From Oopsacas minuta (taxonomy: Eukaryota; Porifera; Hexactinellida; Lyssacinosida; Leucopsacidae), in NCBI GenBank assembly GCA_024704765.1, contig JAKMXF010000188.1:62001-126000 (forward strand): a stretch of 64,000 nucleotides of DNA, read 5' to 3'. The notes beneath the pieces are model-generated. The model worked only from the letters and a program-made list of their open reading frames with translations, was not told where the DNA came from and searched no databases. Within the stretch, counting starts at the first letter, position 1, and each line of letters starts with the position of its first letter. Positions 11,001 to 24,239 of this stretch are shown piece after piece. The translations under genes were made by a program, and so were the position numbers.

Positions 11001-14000
11001 CGGTGGGGATGGAATAAGCGCGGAGGGTGGAAGAAAATCTATAATTTTATAAGCGGGGGGACTTGTTTATTCGGACCCCAGAGTAGTGGAAATAATTTCA
11101 AAATCGATGTCCTCCAAGTTTCTCATGTGTAAATTTGTTTGTTGGTTTATGGATATAAAGTAAACAAATAGTTGAAATCTCAAAATATACGTAGAGACTT
11201 GCTCTTAACAGCTGCAATTTGGTAACAAAGTACGCTGAATTCGAATTTTCGCATATTCGAACTACGTATAGTGAATATTTGTTTTTTTGGGTGTATAAAG
11301 TAAACAATTTCTAATTAATCCTAGAAACTTGCGTTCAACCATCAGACTGGGGTAATCGGGTACGCTGATTACAAATATGAATTTGTCACCAACCTATTGT
11401 GAATATACTGCTATTTATATAATTTGATCAATTCGAGGCACGAAGTGCCGAGCTCCATGCGAACACAAAGTGTTCGCAAGCCACGCAGTACGAGCAAACG
11501 AAGCGCGCTACTTTGTTGTTTTGAGGCGTAAATTTCATTAAAAAATCTTCTTTGAGAGGTGATAAATTGTCACTCACAAATTTGGAGCATTTTTCTAGCC
11601 CCTGGGCTTATTTAAGGATATAGAAAAAAAATCTAAGTGCTAAATTCGGATGATTGTTATATTTGTTTTGATAGGAATGAATCTATTCCAGCAGCCAAAC
11701 CAAACTCTCCTAAGAAGGGAGCATTCCTCTTACTCTGTATCTTATTCTCAGAACTAATACAGAGAGATCTGTTCTCATTCGAGCAGTATCTGAAGTTCTT
11801 AGTAGCCAGGGGAGACTTTGGAGATAACTACTCTAAACCTCCTACATTTATCAACAAACTCCCTAAATACGATATCAAGCCCCCAGACTCCTGTCCACAG
11901 CCCCCTCCCCGTCAGTTCTTAGAAGACATCAGTGACGTCATTCAAGTAAAAGAGGAGTTCTCTCAATCTTCTCAATCCTCTTCACAAGCAGAAACAGGAG
12001 ATATTATCCCTCCCCCTCACATTAAAGATCACCTGATACATATCACAAGGAGTAACTCTCCCAAGCCTAAGCCTCAGAAGGGAGGTGTCCTAGCTGAGGA
12101 CGAGCAACAGAAAATTCCAATTACCTACCACTATGTGGTTCATTTCCCTGCTCCTGATTGTTGTGACAGAGTCGAGGCTCAAAGAGCTTCTCTCTTGTAT
12201 GGGATAGGATCTATGCGGGAGTTCTGTCTCAGAGTGCTAACTGCTACTAAGGAAGAAGTGATAAATTTTGCAGGAGCAAGGTTCGAACAGTCTCGCACAA
12301 AACACATACTTAGAGAATTCTGTCTCCTACCAATATGTCTACAACAAGAAGTAGCTTCCTCTTGTGCTCTGAATTATAAAAGAAATAAAATACTCTCTCT
12401 TCCTAAGCTGATATTCATAATAGAACTCCTAGACCTGTCAGGTAGTGTGAATAAACTAATAGAATTCCTATTCGATGTTATCGTTCACATGCAAGGAGAA
12501 GAGAGTATGAAAGACTGTCATCCTACCATAGACTCTCCTCCTATACGTACTAAAGAGTTACAGCTGTCATTCAGGATGCCTGTTGTGTCCATGCTACAAG
12601 CCTATTTACCCTCTCTGCTCGCTTCTTCATATCACACCTCTCATATATTCGAGAGGTTAACTTATGTGTTTGAAAAGGTCAAGAGTTCAGACCACGGTCT
12701 TCGTTCTGACCAGATGCGAGTGTTCCTCTTTCTCAACCAACTCTATCAGTCATGTTTCTATCTGATGGATGCACATAAAGACACATTTGGACCCTTCCAA
12801 AAGAGTTTAGAACACACAACTCACTCTAACTACCAATTAAACCCAACTGATATGAATTGGAATAGAATATTCCAGAAGAATCTAGAGCTAGAACAACACT
12901 CCTCAACTGACATATCATCAACAGTAAGCACAATACTTAACCTGATACACAAGAGAGTTGTAGATTATCCACCATTCTCTCTCATGTGTGAACTATTCGC
13001 ACAAGCTTGTAATGCTAACAGCGTTGATAATATCCGCGATTTAGCACACATCCTGGCTGACGTGTGTTCAGAGTGTCCCTCCCTTAACAACATGTTCATG
13101 GAAGCTGTTCGTGCCATATGTGCACCCTGTACTAAGCACGGATTTAAAGATCTCCAGCAATACATTCTACCAGATAAGCAATTACAACATAACAAGCTGG
13201 TTATATTCATAGTGTTTGTTGTATTTCATAATCCATTGCTACTACCAAATCTTGTTGACAGCGTTATGACAGCCGCTTGTCAATACCATCGTAGTCCTGA
13301 ATCTTCTGAGCATCAGAGCAATGCATTAGACATAACCTGTCTCCTGATCCTGTCTATCCTCACAGAGGAGGGCAGACCGGACTCTACACGGTCTACTCCT
13401 ACTGGGTCTGACGACTGGCACCCTTTCAGGGTGCTCCCTCTCTACGTGAAGCGGTTCCTCTACGTACAGAACCAGCACTTGCCTTTATCTTCAGTATCTG
13501 AGCTACTCAAACAGATGATCCAGCTGTTGGATTCGTTTGGGAATACAAAAACTGGCTCTATCACCAATCATAAGAAATTCTCCAAATGTCTTGAGGCTGT
13601 GGTTAGTCAGTCGTGGGTACGAGAGAAGTGTCAGTGTGAAGTTGAACAGCTGGCTCTAGCTCTGACCGAAAAGGAGAAAGACTTACATGTATCTGGTACA
13701 ATTCCTGGAATGGGGAATGATCCTAAGTTGAAGTCTTCACTCGTTAAGTTGCTCACCACTTATATCTGTTATCAGGGTAAACATTTCTGGGCGAAAGATG
13801 ACAAATCTCAAGTTATCAAGATCCTAGAGAGTCTAGATCTGTGGAACCTGCGCTTCTCCCTTATCCAGCTGTTCGTACTCCTGCAGCTCACTCCCCAGCA
13901 GCAGGTAATGAGAATAACAGACACTATTTCTCAATCTGCCTTCGACGTATTTTCTCAGAAGCAGGAGCAGCATTCAAGAGAGGACACAGGAGAAATTGAC

Positions 14001-15917
14001 ATATATCGTATAGCTCCTGCTTGGTTAGTTGCCCCTCTTGTGTCTAGACTACCGGGTAGTGTACACGGACGTATACTGAAGTTAGCAGGTGATCATAGTA
14101 AAGGGGAGTGGTGGACCATGTCTCCTGTCACACAAACGTCTGAATACAAGAACGGAGGTGGAGCATCTGGGAAACAACAACCTTTTCTAGAACTGGTACT
14201 GGCTTGTCTCCACTCCGGCTCTCAGGAGGAGTTACTAGACCCACTCAGTAAACAGGTAACGTCATTCCTTAAAGCCCCAGCAGAGGAGAAACAGCCATCA
14301 GATCCTAAGGCTAGATCTCATTTGAACGCTTCTCTCAAGGTTAGACTAGGGTTAGTCGGCTCCCTCCTCAACATAGCGCGTCAGAATGCTTGTCAGGAGT
14401 GGTGTAGCTTACTGACACAGCTGATCTGCTCTGGAGCAGTTGATCCTGATCACACAGGTACTCAGGAGCTACACACTACAACATTAGACATGCTATGCAT
14501 TCTCTACAGATCTCTTGTTAATGAGAATAGTAGTAACTTCGCTGCTAGAGAGCCTCGTAAGTATTTCATGGATCAGCTTAAACACGAATTAAACCAATCA
14601 ACCATGACAAGTTCAAAGTGCATTCGAGAGCTATCTCAGCTGATCGGTGCATCTAAGCCAGCTCTTCAAATGAAACTATTCAGTCGATATAACAACCAGG
14701 GATTCGATCCAGATGAATTGGTTGAATACACACTACCTGCTTGGGATGTGCTAGAGGGATTTCCTCACAATAACATGCTGTCTCTCTCTCATTACCTTAA
14801 GTTCATACGGCATGAACCCGGTCCTCTTAAATACGAAGAGCAGTATAGAATGTGTCTCCTACATACACACGCTAATAAGAACTATTTTCCCTACTGTGTG
14901 ATGCTACCTGAAGCCCATGACACACCCATTACTCCCATACAAAGTGCTATCCCTATTCAAGATATCGATCAGATAGTTATAACTCCTACAGAGAGTCCTA
15001 CAGCTAAGAAACAGAAGAGAATATCAACTTCTAGTAACAAAGATTTCAAACGACAGGAACAGCTGACTCCACTGGATATCAAGCCACAGTTAATGATGGG
15101 TGCTAACCAGTTAGAATCAGGGATGACATTGATGCGGCCATCTCATCCACCACCTCAGGGTGTGTATGGTCCTGGTAGGAATATAGCTTCCTTACAATCA
15201 TTTCCTAATTACCAACCACAACAACAACAACAACAACACCTTCATCAACAACAACAACAACAACCACAACAACAACAACCACAACAACAACAACCACATC
15301 ACTCGCAACACCAACAGCTCCCACAACAACAGGATAAGTTCTCTATGAGAGGTTATAACCCAGAAGATATGCTAGGTACAGTAGATCAACTGAATACATA
15401 TAACCATGTCAACCCTGCAGGACAACAACAATACTCTATGAATAATCCCAGGATGATGCCACGTGGTCACATTAATATGGCCACCTCTGACCCCTCAAGT
15501 ATTATGAGCCAGAAATACATGATGGACTATGGAATGCAGTCTACAACTGTTAACCCTTCAATTAACTATGTCCAGCAACCAGGTATGCCGCGTTACAATC
15601 CTCAGGCCGCCAATACTCGACAGAGACAATTAGTGGTACAGCGCCATAGACAATTAGCTAGACCAATTAGTACACAGAGATATTCTGTGTCAAATATGAT
15701 ATCAGGTGCTGGTGGAAATGTTCATGGAGGAGGAGTGAGTCATTACAATATGTATTTTGACCAGAGTACTCCTTATCAGAACCAAACATCCGGGCAGTAC
15801 CCTCCATTGTCAGGTGTCAGACAACAAGGAATGGTAGCTAGACCGCAATCACAGATTATTACTCAGCCAAACAACCAAGGTCTCATGCATAATCAAATGA
15901 AATACATCAATGATTAA
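8032..15917 (+). CDS. MED12: Mediator complex subunit 12 (four exons)
   Basis: MED12 is the activating subunit of the Mediator CDK8 kinase module in the nucleus. Exons by sequence and phase: 8032-8451, 9173-9431, 9712-10714 and 11675-15917, with GT-AG borders and junctions in phases 0, 1 and 2; together 1,975 codons including the stop, near the size of animal MED12. The N-terminus carries the family signature RPLKKCKLGPPDVY followed by a KQREDEL motif, the segment known to activate cyclin C/CDK8. Exon 2 has a DRASWFIKM block, exon 3 the DGLLDRHVF and LLCQWAV blocks, and exon 4 LLCILFSELIQRDLFS and AWLVAPLVSRLPGSVHG. A glutamine-rich Opa-like tract lies near residues 1741-1780 (15217-15330, CAA repeats). 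Start: the first Met (an alternative Met is two codons on). A poly(A) signal ATTAAA is at 16065. The gene is confidently identified; only the exact Met is uncertain. Confidence 0.95.
8520..9172. other. MED12 intron 1 (8452-9172), possible transposon remnant
   Basis: This intron has no coding sequence. Near its 3' end the sequence TCCTGGCGCCGCTACTG (about 9118-9134) resembles one end of the hAT-type elements seen elsewhere in the window, but no matching left end was found. The acceptor is TCTATAG at 9172. Confidence 0.35.
10819..11079. mobile_element. Miniature inverted-repeat element in MED12 intron 3
   Basis: The ends are GGGGTCCGAATAAACGGGG at 10819 and inverted TTGTTTATTCGGACCCC ending at 11079. 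No open frame. It lies within MED12 intron 3 (10715-11674). Similar 'TCCGAATAA' ends are common in pogo/Tigger-related miniature elements, but a TA duplication was not clear. Confidence 0.6.
11090..11520 (+). repeat. Modular dispersed repeat family R, copy 3 (in MED12 intron 3)
   Basis: It shares TTTCTCATGTGTAAATTTG, ATGGATATAAAGTAAACAAA, CTTGCTCTTAACAGCTGC and GGGGTAATCGGGTACGCTG with the other copies. It ends in short palindromic blocks GGCACGAAGTGCC-like and GCGAACACAAAGTGTTCGC (about 11435-11480), the same blocks seen at 52.7 kb. Confidence 0.65.
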
Positions 15918-16522
15918 ATCCTTGGTATTCTAATACTAATTTCAAATCGTTTCTCTTGCATTATTTAATCAATGCATGTCCTTTAATTAATTAAGCAATC
16001 TGCTCTACTCTTATCTTACTCTCTAATCTATGTTGTATATTTAAATTTACACAATTACAATGAAATTAAAGAGTTGTTGATTTGTTGTCTAAATAACTCA
16101 GAGTGGATATTTCGTTCCAGACATATGCATATATGTTGAATCAGGTCAATTTGAAACACTCTCTGAGTTGTACAGAGGGAGTGTTTCACTCCCACATATA
16201 GTTTGAGAAGCACCGTAATAGACTATCATTTGTATCGTATAGTTTACTAATACTGATTTGTCGACTCAATGTAACGTGCTTGCGCATAGCAACAACGCCT
16301 TCATGCTTCAGGACCATATTTAGTGGTCCAGAAACTCTCGAACTATACTCGTCATAGAATCGTTAATGAGATAGCTGTTCCAAACCTCAAATTTGTAGTT
16401 CAATACACTAAATTGGTTTTCTATCTGGATATTGGAATTGGTTCATAATGATTGTATGTAGTTTATACATTTTACTATCTAATTCGATATCCGTCGTTTA
16501 TATATTATGAATAAAGTGATTA
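15918..16522 (+). other. MED12 3' region and AT-rich intergenic DNA
   Basis: Directly after the MED12 stop comes an AT-rich tail with a poly(A) signal variant ATTAAA at 16065-16070. A short inverted repeat around CTCTGAGTTGTACAGAGGGAGTG (about 16160-16185) follows. Nothing else was recognised. Confidence 0.5.
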
Positions 16523-16664
16523 CAGTCAGGGCTGCTTATTATGAACCAAGACAGTGACATCAATATTATCATTCCCATACGATTTGTTTTAAGCTAAGTG
16601 AACTTAATTTAATAAATAGAGCTCTCTAGTTAATCCGTGGTATGTGGAATAAGTGACCCTGACT
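16523..16664. mobile_element. Pogo-like miniature element, CAGTCAGG family
   Basis: It begins TA-CAGTCAGGGCTGCTTATTATG and ends AAGTGACCCTGACT with matching inverted ends. The same ends and the TTATTATGAACC / TTCATAATAAGTGA blocks occur in the element at 36486-36635. At 142 bp there is no room for a gene. Confidence 0.65.
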
Positions 16665-17044
16665 AATATTTAATATGACGTTATTAACTAATGGAAATAC
16701 AATGCTACCTAGTACTTGCTGCCGCATTATCAGAGGAATTCTTGTTGAGTTAGCTATTATTTGTGGCATAATATCATACAAATTCTGATACATTTATGCC
16801 ACAAGATTTGAAGTATACATAAACTAATAGTTTCTTAAGTCTATCTATATTTGGATACCTTATAAACTAATAGATTAATTAACACATGCTAGATTAGTGT
16901 GACTTTCAGCCGTGCTGTTAACCAAATCATATTCATATCATTATTAAATTAATTAACGAACAATAAATATATTAGTTAAATCGCATTCTTGATATCTAGA
17001 TAACTTTGCATATGTTTTATCGAAACTATCTCAGCTGAACTTTG

Positions 17045-17515
17045 CAACCTACATTCAATTTGACTACATTTTAGTGTAGCTCCTCCTATATAGAGATGCG
17101 GCATGGATGATGTGCGACGTCAGTCCGTCCGCGCGGCCGTGCGAAATCTAGCAGTCGAATGAACCTGAAAATTGGCTTACATTTTGGGTCGGAGATTGCC
17201 TCGGGTGTGAATTATTTCTAAAGTGAATATTTCACACCTTTTTGCACATATTTCAAATTGATGTTAGAGATTTTGTTTCGAAAGTTAGACAGGGGGTAAT
17301 TGTAGGATAATTATGTAGAATTTTATACATAGGATTTGAGGATAAAACAGTTAAGTAAGGGACTAATAATATTGAATATCCTGAAATATTTATCAGATCC
17401 AGGAGCCCAAAATCAGCCGGGTCCGGTGCATTGCGGTAATTACCCTGAAAAGAACAAAACTCCATAACCTGAGCTACACTACCAGTCTGTCGCCTGGACA
17501 TTTTTAACGATGTCA
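17045..17515 (-). repeat. Dispersed repeat family Q, copy 2
   Basis: It has two recognisable modules. The first (about 17070-17290) has ATTTTAGTGTAGCTCCTCCT, GTCCGTCCGCGCGGCCG, CGAAATCTAGCAG and AATATTTCACACCTTT. The second (about 17395-17505) is the inverted form of copy 1: GAGCCCAAAATCAGCC... CCTGAAAAGAACA... CAGTCTGTCGCCTGGACATTTTTA. In copy 3 (40.7 kb) the same two modules occur in the opposite order, so the family appears circularly permuted or tandemly organised. Confidence 0.65.
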
Positions 17516-17675
17516 TGATTGTTAATTTGTTATTGATTCACTATTCTTTCATTGTAATTCAGTAATCTCTACTACTACTACTTATTGTGACGTTTGTGTT
17601 TAATTAACGTGAAGAGCCAGCCAAATAGCTGAAATCAGTTTTGTCAAATTGATTCCATCCGAAGTAGAAGTAGTA

Positions 17676-17847
17676 CAGTAGAACTCGGTTAGTACTCGGC
17701 TTTAGACGTATTTTTCTTCAAAACTGATTATCAATTCTTGTACTAATTGATAGCAAAACTATTCAGATAAATAAGACGTACTTCGGTTAGTACTTAGTAC
17801 AAACTAATTTTTGTTTCTTGGGGGTAGGACTTACCAGAGTTATACTG
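17676..17847. mobile_element. Pogo-like miniature element upstream of the SH2 gene
   Basis: It begins CAGTAGAACTCGGTTAGTAC and ends GTAGGACTTACCAGAGTTATACTG-type inverted sequence, with TA on both sides (17674-17675 and 17848-17849) as expected for Tc1/mariner/pogo insertion. Related single ends occur near 35.6 kb. It lies about 100 bp upstream of the SH2 gene start. Confidence 0.65.
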
Positions 17848-17953
17848 TATTATGAAATTACGAGTAAAACACTGTTTGCACAAGAGTTCATGGCACAAGC
17901 TACAATTCCTATTTCTACTTATTATCTCATTCTCCCAATAGATCGTTATTACT

Positions 17954-19459
17954 ATGACAGATAGCATAGCTAATCTCTACCCATTTGAAACCAACAAACA
18001 AGGCATTAGAATCACAAACAAATCAAATACTAACATAGAACACCAACCATGGTTCCATTACAAGATACAACGTAAGATAGCAGATCTACTTGTCAATAAG
18101 AATGGAGACTTCCTTGTTAGAGAGAGCATATCACAACTAGGATCATACACGTTAGTAGTACACTGGGCTGATGAGACTATCAATTTTCTAATATCCTGTA
18201 CTATCGGAGGGGACGGTAGACCTCAGTATAGATTCACATCAGACTCGTTCTCTACGATAGCAGAGGTTATATGGTATCATGTGAATACTGGTTGTCCTGT
18301 ATCTGAGGCATCCCCCGCTGTGTTACTATATCCAGTAGACAGAGACTCTACATCACGATCTGATAACACATCCGTACTTAGTTCTACTTCATCTGGTGAT
18401 ACCAGTATAGCGTCAAGCTCTCTAGATAGTACATTCTCTCCTGTAGCAACTAGCAAGCCTGATATTGCAATGAGTAGATGTCATAAGGGCAAGAATATCA
18501 CATCTAGTCTCTCACCTTCCTACTTCTCTCCCTCTCACTCACTAGACAGCTATGTATCAGATACCCAATCTACTTACTATCTACAGATAATGGCTGTAGT
18601 TAAGAGTATTCTATTCTCATCCAAAGCAGTCTATATACCACAAAATCTACAGCAATACACTCCATTGACTCTAGCTATACACCTGACTCGTACTGATTTG
18701 CTAGTCACTCAGTTATCAGCTGACATGAGTACACCATCTGACCGGCTAAGAGCAACAGGTCTGCAGAGACTATTGATGCCTTATAACGAGTCTATACAGA
18801 GAGAAGCATGGTTCAGACACTCACAGACTAAATATTTGGTTATTCTAGCTGTATTCGGAGCTGCTAACTTAGAGTCTCGTACTACTCTGATCTCTCAACT
18901 GATATCTGTAGCAAGAGAGCTATCTACTGTTTCTCTTGGGAATGCTTTTAGTTTTATGTCTGTGATGGAAGCACTCATGTCTCCTCAGGTTGCTAACCTA
19001 AGCTCTACTTGGTGTACATTAAGAGAGAAGTACTCAGTAATTATGACTGTGTTTGACTTACAATTGAAGCCACTAGCTCTATCCTACCATTCAGGTAGCT
19101 ACCAGTATCCTCCTGTAATCCCATACATACAACCTGTCCTGTATAATCTATTGATGACTGTACAGGATGTACAGACAGAGGATAGCTCTCAGAGGGAGGA
19201 CCTGGAATCAGGGTTGGACGCTTTTTTGAATCATTTTGAAGCAGCAAAGAACTACTCTACTCCGAATGAGGCCCTATCCAAACTGCAGCATACTGTTAAT
19301 ACGGCCAAAGAAGATTCTACGTTAATACATTTCTTACAACAGAATCATATTAAAACCCTACTCAATAAGATTGATAAGAGGTTTCAGAGTGATTGGGAGC
19401 TGTACGATTGTGCTGAGAAATTAACAACTATTCTCTCTAGCTTAATGACAGACTACTGA
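17954..19459 (+). CDS. BCAR3: SH2 and CDC25-like domain adaptor, BCAR3/NSP family
   Basis: Members of this family (BCAR3, SH2D3A, SH2D3C) link tyrosine-kinase signals to p130Cas scaffolds. The N-terminal SH2 domain (about residues 33-130) starts with WFHYKIQRK and has the phosphotyrosine-binding GDFLVRES strand with Arg56. A serine/threonine-rich linker follows (about 130-215). The C-terminal half (about 225-500) reads as the RasGEF-like CDC25-homology fold (PLTLAIHLTRTDLLVTQL, LGNAFSFMSVMEALMSPQV, PPVIPYIQPVLYNLLM). In the known family this fold lost exchange activity and instead binds Cas proteins. At 501 aa it is shorter than vertebrate BCAR3. It is a single exon; a CCCAATAG acceptor 14 bp before the ATG suggests a spliced 5' UTR. 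I am sure of the family; orthology to one vertebrate member is not resolved. Confidence 0.88.
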   Translation: MTDSIANLYPFETNKQGIRITNKSNTNIEHQPWFHYKIQRKIADLLVNKNGDFLVRESISQLGSYTLVVHWADETINFLISCTIGGDGRPQYRFTSDSFSTIAEVIWYHVNTGCPVSEASPAVLLYPVDRDSTSRSDNTSVLSSTSSGDTSIASSSLDSTFSPVATSKPDIAMSRCHKGKNITSSLSPSYFSPSHSLDSYVSDTQSTYYLQIMAVVKSILFSSKAVYIPQNLQQYTPLTLAIHLTRTDLLVTQLSADMSTPSDRLRATGLQRLLMPYNESIQREAWFRHSQTKYLVILAVFGAANLESRTTLISQLISVARELSTVSLGNAFSFMSVMEALMSPQVANLSSTWCTLREKYSVIMTVFDLQLKPLALSYHSGSYQYPPVIPYIQPVLYNLLMTVQDVQTEDSSQREDLESGLDAFLNHFEAAKNYSTPNEALSKLQHTVNTAKEDSTLIHFLQQNHIKTLLNKIDKRFQSDWELYDCAEKLTTILSSLMTDY

Positions 19460-19999
19460 CTGGCATATATTGCATAAGAGACAACACCTGATGTGAGTAT
19501 TAATTTTTTTTTGTATAAAGTACGTATCTACGATGTTTACATATATATATTACGCGAGATATAGTCACAATTCTAAGAATACAAATTTGACATTAACTAA
19601 TATCTATATTAACTTTTTCATAACAGCTTATATGGTGAATAAGTAGAAATCTCGTTCATGTATTTCATATATAATATAAACTGATATGAACTTTCCTTAT
19701 TATGTCTTACGTCAGCAGTTTGTTCATATGTCTCTCAACTCGCAGGATTATATATGGCACAATCTATTTGTTGATATATTTTCCTTGGATAGTATGTATA
19801 TTATTTAAGTCTTATTTATAGGGAATTCCCTTGCTATTATGCGAATTTGTTATTGGAGATACTCTTACTTATTTCAACACATAAACAAATTCTGAATTCA
19901 CCAATAATAATGTTTTGCAGGTTACCTCCTCCTCCCTAACTCCCCCATGGAGAGAGTTGCGTAACATTTGAACTGAATGGTTTGACAAAAATGGTTCGC
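19460..19999. other. AT-rich intergenic stretch downstream of the SH2 gene
   Basis: No gene or repeat end was recognised. The region has homopolymer and TA runs only. Confidence 0.45.
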
Positions 20000-20470
20000 C
20001 CAATATGCGTGTCCGTACTCGGGCCTACGGCCCTCGAATACATAAACTAATAATCTTAACCGTAGCAAACATGAAACTGCCATAATCTTTAATTCTGCTT
20101 ACTTTATTTCCCCAAAAGTGAACAAATATTTATGAAATGTTGTTTACAATATCATATTTGGACTCAGCATACTCGATTACCTCAGTATAACCATTGAAAG
20201 TATGTTTCTACCACAAATTTGAAATTTGTTTACTTTATATTCATAAAAATAACATTAAATTCACATATGGTTAATCCAAAAGTGTGAAAATCGGATTCAG
20301 CATATTTGATATGTTTAGTGAAGTTTTATTGAATTCTATTTACTTCCTTGATAAACACGATAAATACATAGTTATGCGATAATTTCAAAATTGCATACCG
20401 TAAATCCTTTCCTTGACAACGGACAAACAAACACAAACAAACAACAATAGAGATTTAATAATATAGTTCA
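20000..20470 (+). repeat. Modular dispersed repeat family R, copy 4
   Basis: It shares its whole left half with copy 2: TCGGGCCTACGGCCCTCGA, AATCTTAACCGTAGCAAACATG, TTGTTTACAATATCATATTT, CAGCATACTCGATTACC. It then follows TTTACTTTATATTCATAAAA, a TTCCTTGACAACGGACAAAC end, short AAAC repeats and TTTAATAATATAG. It is the most complete single-orientation copy and could serve as a family consensus. Confidence 0.7.
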
Positions 20471-20734
20471 GGGTAATTGTTAAAATAATTCTGAACGCGT
20501 CAGAATGTATCACCTGAATCCGCCAAGTGTGTCACATACCTTGAGGAGTGAATAATATTTACATAAAGTTACGACTTACGAGGGTGTGTATAATCGCATC
20601 TACATTTAGAGTAATCTAGGTGTACTGTATCACTTAGAAGTGGTGCTCGTCACTTTACGCTTCAAAGATCATAACTATATATGTTGTATATCTGGGTACT
20701 GGGTTCCTTGTTACTCTTATTTACTATATTCATA

Positions 20735-20970
20735 TGAAAACAATAAATTTACTTATGAGACTCCTGAAATGCGAAATTCGGATTCATTATTCTTCTAAAT
20801 TGATTGATTGAACTCTATTTAAATATACTCCGAACTGTACTCCCAGTTTGACAGCTTTAATACATCAATATTATTTAATCTCAATCGTTGTTTGTTCGTT
20901 GAATATCTCGAGGCGCAATGCGCTGAGTTCATCGCGAAGCGACGACCCAAAGGCTCGTATATATAAATAT
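20735..20970 (+). repeat. Modular dispersed repeat family R, copy 5 (short)
   Basis: This copy contains TTACTTATGAGACTCCTGAAA, then ATTATTTAATCTCAATCG, TTTGTTCGTTGAATATCTCGA, and ends with the palindrome-rich tail CGCGAAGCGACG and CCAAAGGCTCG (about 20935-20960). The tail is the same as in copy 2 and, inverted, copy 9. Confidence 0.6.
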
Positions 20971-21423
20971 TCTCAAGAATTCCAAAACCACCATTGTATT
21001 ACCAGTGTACTTACTGCATAGCCTAAAGTTGCTTTTGGAGGAACCTGGATTGCCCGCGAAAAGTGCTAATATACCCCTTTTCTATTTCACCCTTGATTCA
21101 AACTTTAGTAAGGCATTGATTTGTATATTTATGTAATGTGTTTAGAAAGTTCCAACATTAAATCTTGTGTTTGTGTAGACCTTTTGAATTTACCTTATGT
21201 ATTTTTCAATGATTCTATATTGGTCACGACTCACGTGAAGTCAAACCTTAGATATCTGATCTAAATATATATCTAATAAAGGAAAATGTTAAATTATACG
21301 GTAATATAGATTTTATCATAATTAGGGACATGTTTATGTATTTATTAATAAATTTATTTAATCTAGATTGTTGTTCAGAATATTATTAGATTTGAGTACA
21401 TAAATATTGATTAATATTAACAA
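20971..21423. other. Presumed promoter/5' region of the ENT gene
   Basis: This is AT-rich DNA between repeat R5 and the ENT start codon. No TATA element or splice acceptor can be assigned with confidence. Confidence 0.35.
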
Positions 21424-22947
21424 ATGAATAATGTGCCCCAGGACAAATGCTCCGAAAAGGAATCAAGTCCTCTTTCCATCTCCACACAAGAAATGCCAAC
21501 CATTAGCATTCACAGTTCAAACAAACCTAAAGACTATCTTAATCTTGTGTATTTTGCATTTCTCTACCAAGGCATGGCTTTATTGTTCCCGTATAATGCA
21601 TTCATATTCTTAATAGATTTCTATCAAGAAAGATTCTGTGATCTACATCTGTTCTACTGGTCAATGATAACAATAACTATATTGTCTAATGCATTATTCT
21701 GTTTACTAACAAACATAATCTCAGACTACATATCTGTAGCTAAGCGGATTCTAACCGGACATATTTGCTACCTGATTTCTCTAGTATTCTTCCTGATATT
21801 CAGCATACTTGTAGTAGAGGGTGTGTTTGACTCTCTGCCTAATAGCATCGGGTATACCCCTCTGTTAGCTGGATTAATAACAGGTGTCGGTATAGGCATA
21901 TCCCAACCATCCTACTATGCTATATCAAGTTATCTACCCAGTAGATACACACAAGCACTAGTTGTAGGTGAAACAATCTCTGGCGTAACGTCTGCTTGTT
22001 TCCGTGTGGCTACTAAGCTAATGAAACCAGCTGAATCATGTCAGTACTACGATACACTAATATACATCTCTTTAACGCTAGCTGTCATGATGTTTAGTGT
22101 TGCAGTATGGGTATTCATATACTATCATAAATACACTAATTATTACCTAGAGGAAGGTAACAGCGATATGTTTACTATTGAATACAAGGTACTAGACCAG
22201 GAGAAAGAGGAGGAGATAGATGATACAGGTATACATCAGGTAGCTTCTGGTGAGAATGCACTACTACTCACAAATAATAACCTTAAATGGAAAGATAAGC
22301 TTGTATGTATTTTTGTAGCATTTAAGAAGTATTCAGGTAGGAGAATTGCAATATTCAAGAAGACATGTTCTCTACAGCTTACTCTATTCTTTAACTTTGC
22401 AATTACTTTATTCTTATTCCCTACATTCATCACAGCAGCCTACAAATGCCACGCAAGGCTATGTGACTGGGTGCCTATAATCACACTCACTGTATTCATG
22501 TCTTCAGACTTTATTATTCGTTGGTTTTCACTGGTACGAGTTAGATGTAGTAGTCTTGTACTGCTCCTCATTTCTCTATCTCGTGTACTATTCATCCCAC
22601 TCATATGCTTATTCATATTCCCACTAGAGCAACCAATTATCAATGTAGAGTACGGTCTCCCTATATTCCTTATCGTTGTGTGTGTATTTGGATTAACTAA
22701 CGGATATTTTGGGAGTGTACCTCTTGTTATAATCCCTACCAAGTTGAATGGAAGAGATAGACAGTTGGGAAGCTCTATGGGAATATTTATGCTTGTTTTT
22801 GCTCTAGTCGCTGGTACATTCATTGCTTTCCCTTTTAATCAAACTGTATTATACAAATCTTCTAACGTTACTACAAATATTTGCTGCTTAAGGAACTACA
22901 CATCCATTCTTCAAAATGCTACTGCAGATGGAGTTTGTATGTGTTGA
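21424..22947 (+). CDS. SLC29A4: Equilibrative nucleoside transporter, SLC29 family (ENT4-like)
   Basis: This is an integral membrane protein moving nucleosides (and, in ENT4/PMAT, organic cations) by facilitated diffusion. The 507-aa single-exon frame has a hydrophilic N-terminus, a first membrane segment with FAFLYQGMALLFPYNAFI (ENT family motif with the conserved P-Y-N), several further membrane segments, and the signature RYTQALVVGETISGV in the fourth to fifth segments. A central charged loop (about residues 250-290) precedes the C-terminal membrane segments, in the usual 11-segment layout. FAFLYQG and GIGISQPSYYAISSYLPSRYTQ resemble ENT4 more than ENT1-3, but that subfamily call is tentative. 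No neighbouring gene overlaps it. Confidence 0.85.
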   Translation: MNNVPQDKCSEKESSPLSISTQEMPTISIHSSNKPKDYLNLVYFAFLYQGMALLFPYNAFIFLIDFYQERFCDLHLFYWSMITITILSNALFCLLTNIISDYISVAKRILTGHICYLISLVFFLIFSILVVEGVFDSLPNSIGYTPLLAGLITGVGIGISQPSYYAISSYLPSRYTQALVVGETISGVTSACFRVATKLMKPAESCQYYDTLIYISLTLAVMMFSVAVWVFIYYHKYTNYYLEEGNSDMFTIEYKVLDQEKEEEIDDTGIHQVASGENALLLTNNNLKWKDKLVCIFVAFKKYSGRRIAIFKKTCSLQLTLFFNFAITLFLFPTFITAAYKCHARLCDWVPIITLTVFMSSDFIIRWFSLVRVRCSSLVLLLISLSRVLFIPLICLFIFPLEQPIINVEYGLPIFLIVVCVFGLTNGYFGSVPLVIIPTKLNGRDRQLGSSMGIFMLVFALVAGTFIAFPFNQTVLYKSSNVTTNICCLRNYTSILQNATADGVCMC

Positions 22948-24220
<1,273 letters not shown>

Positions 24221-24239
24221 TAGCATAAGTTCATATAAT

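Noticed and set aside
12965-13210. Minus-strand frame inside MED12 exon 4
   Set aside because: Shadow of the MED12 frame; no domain.
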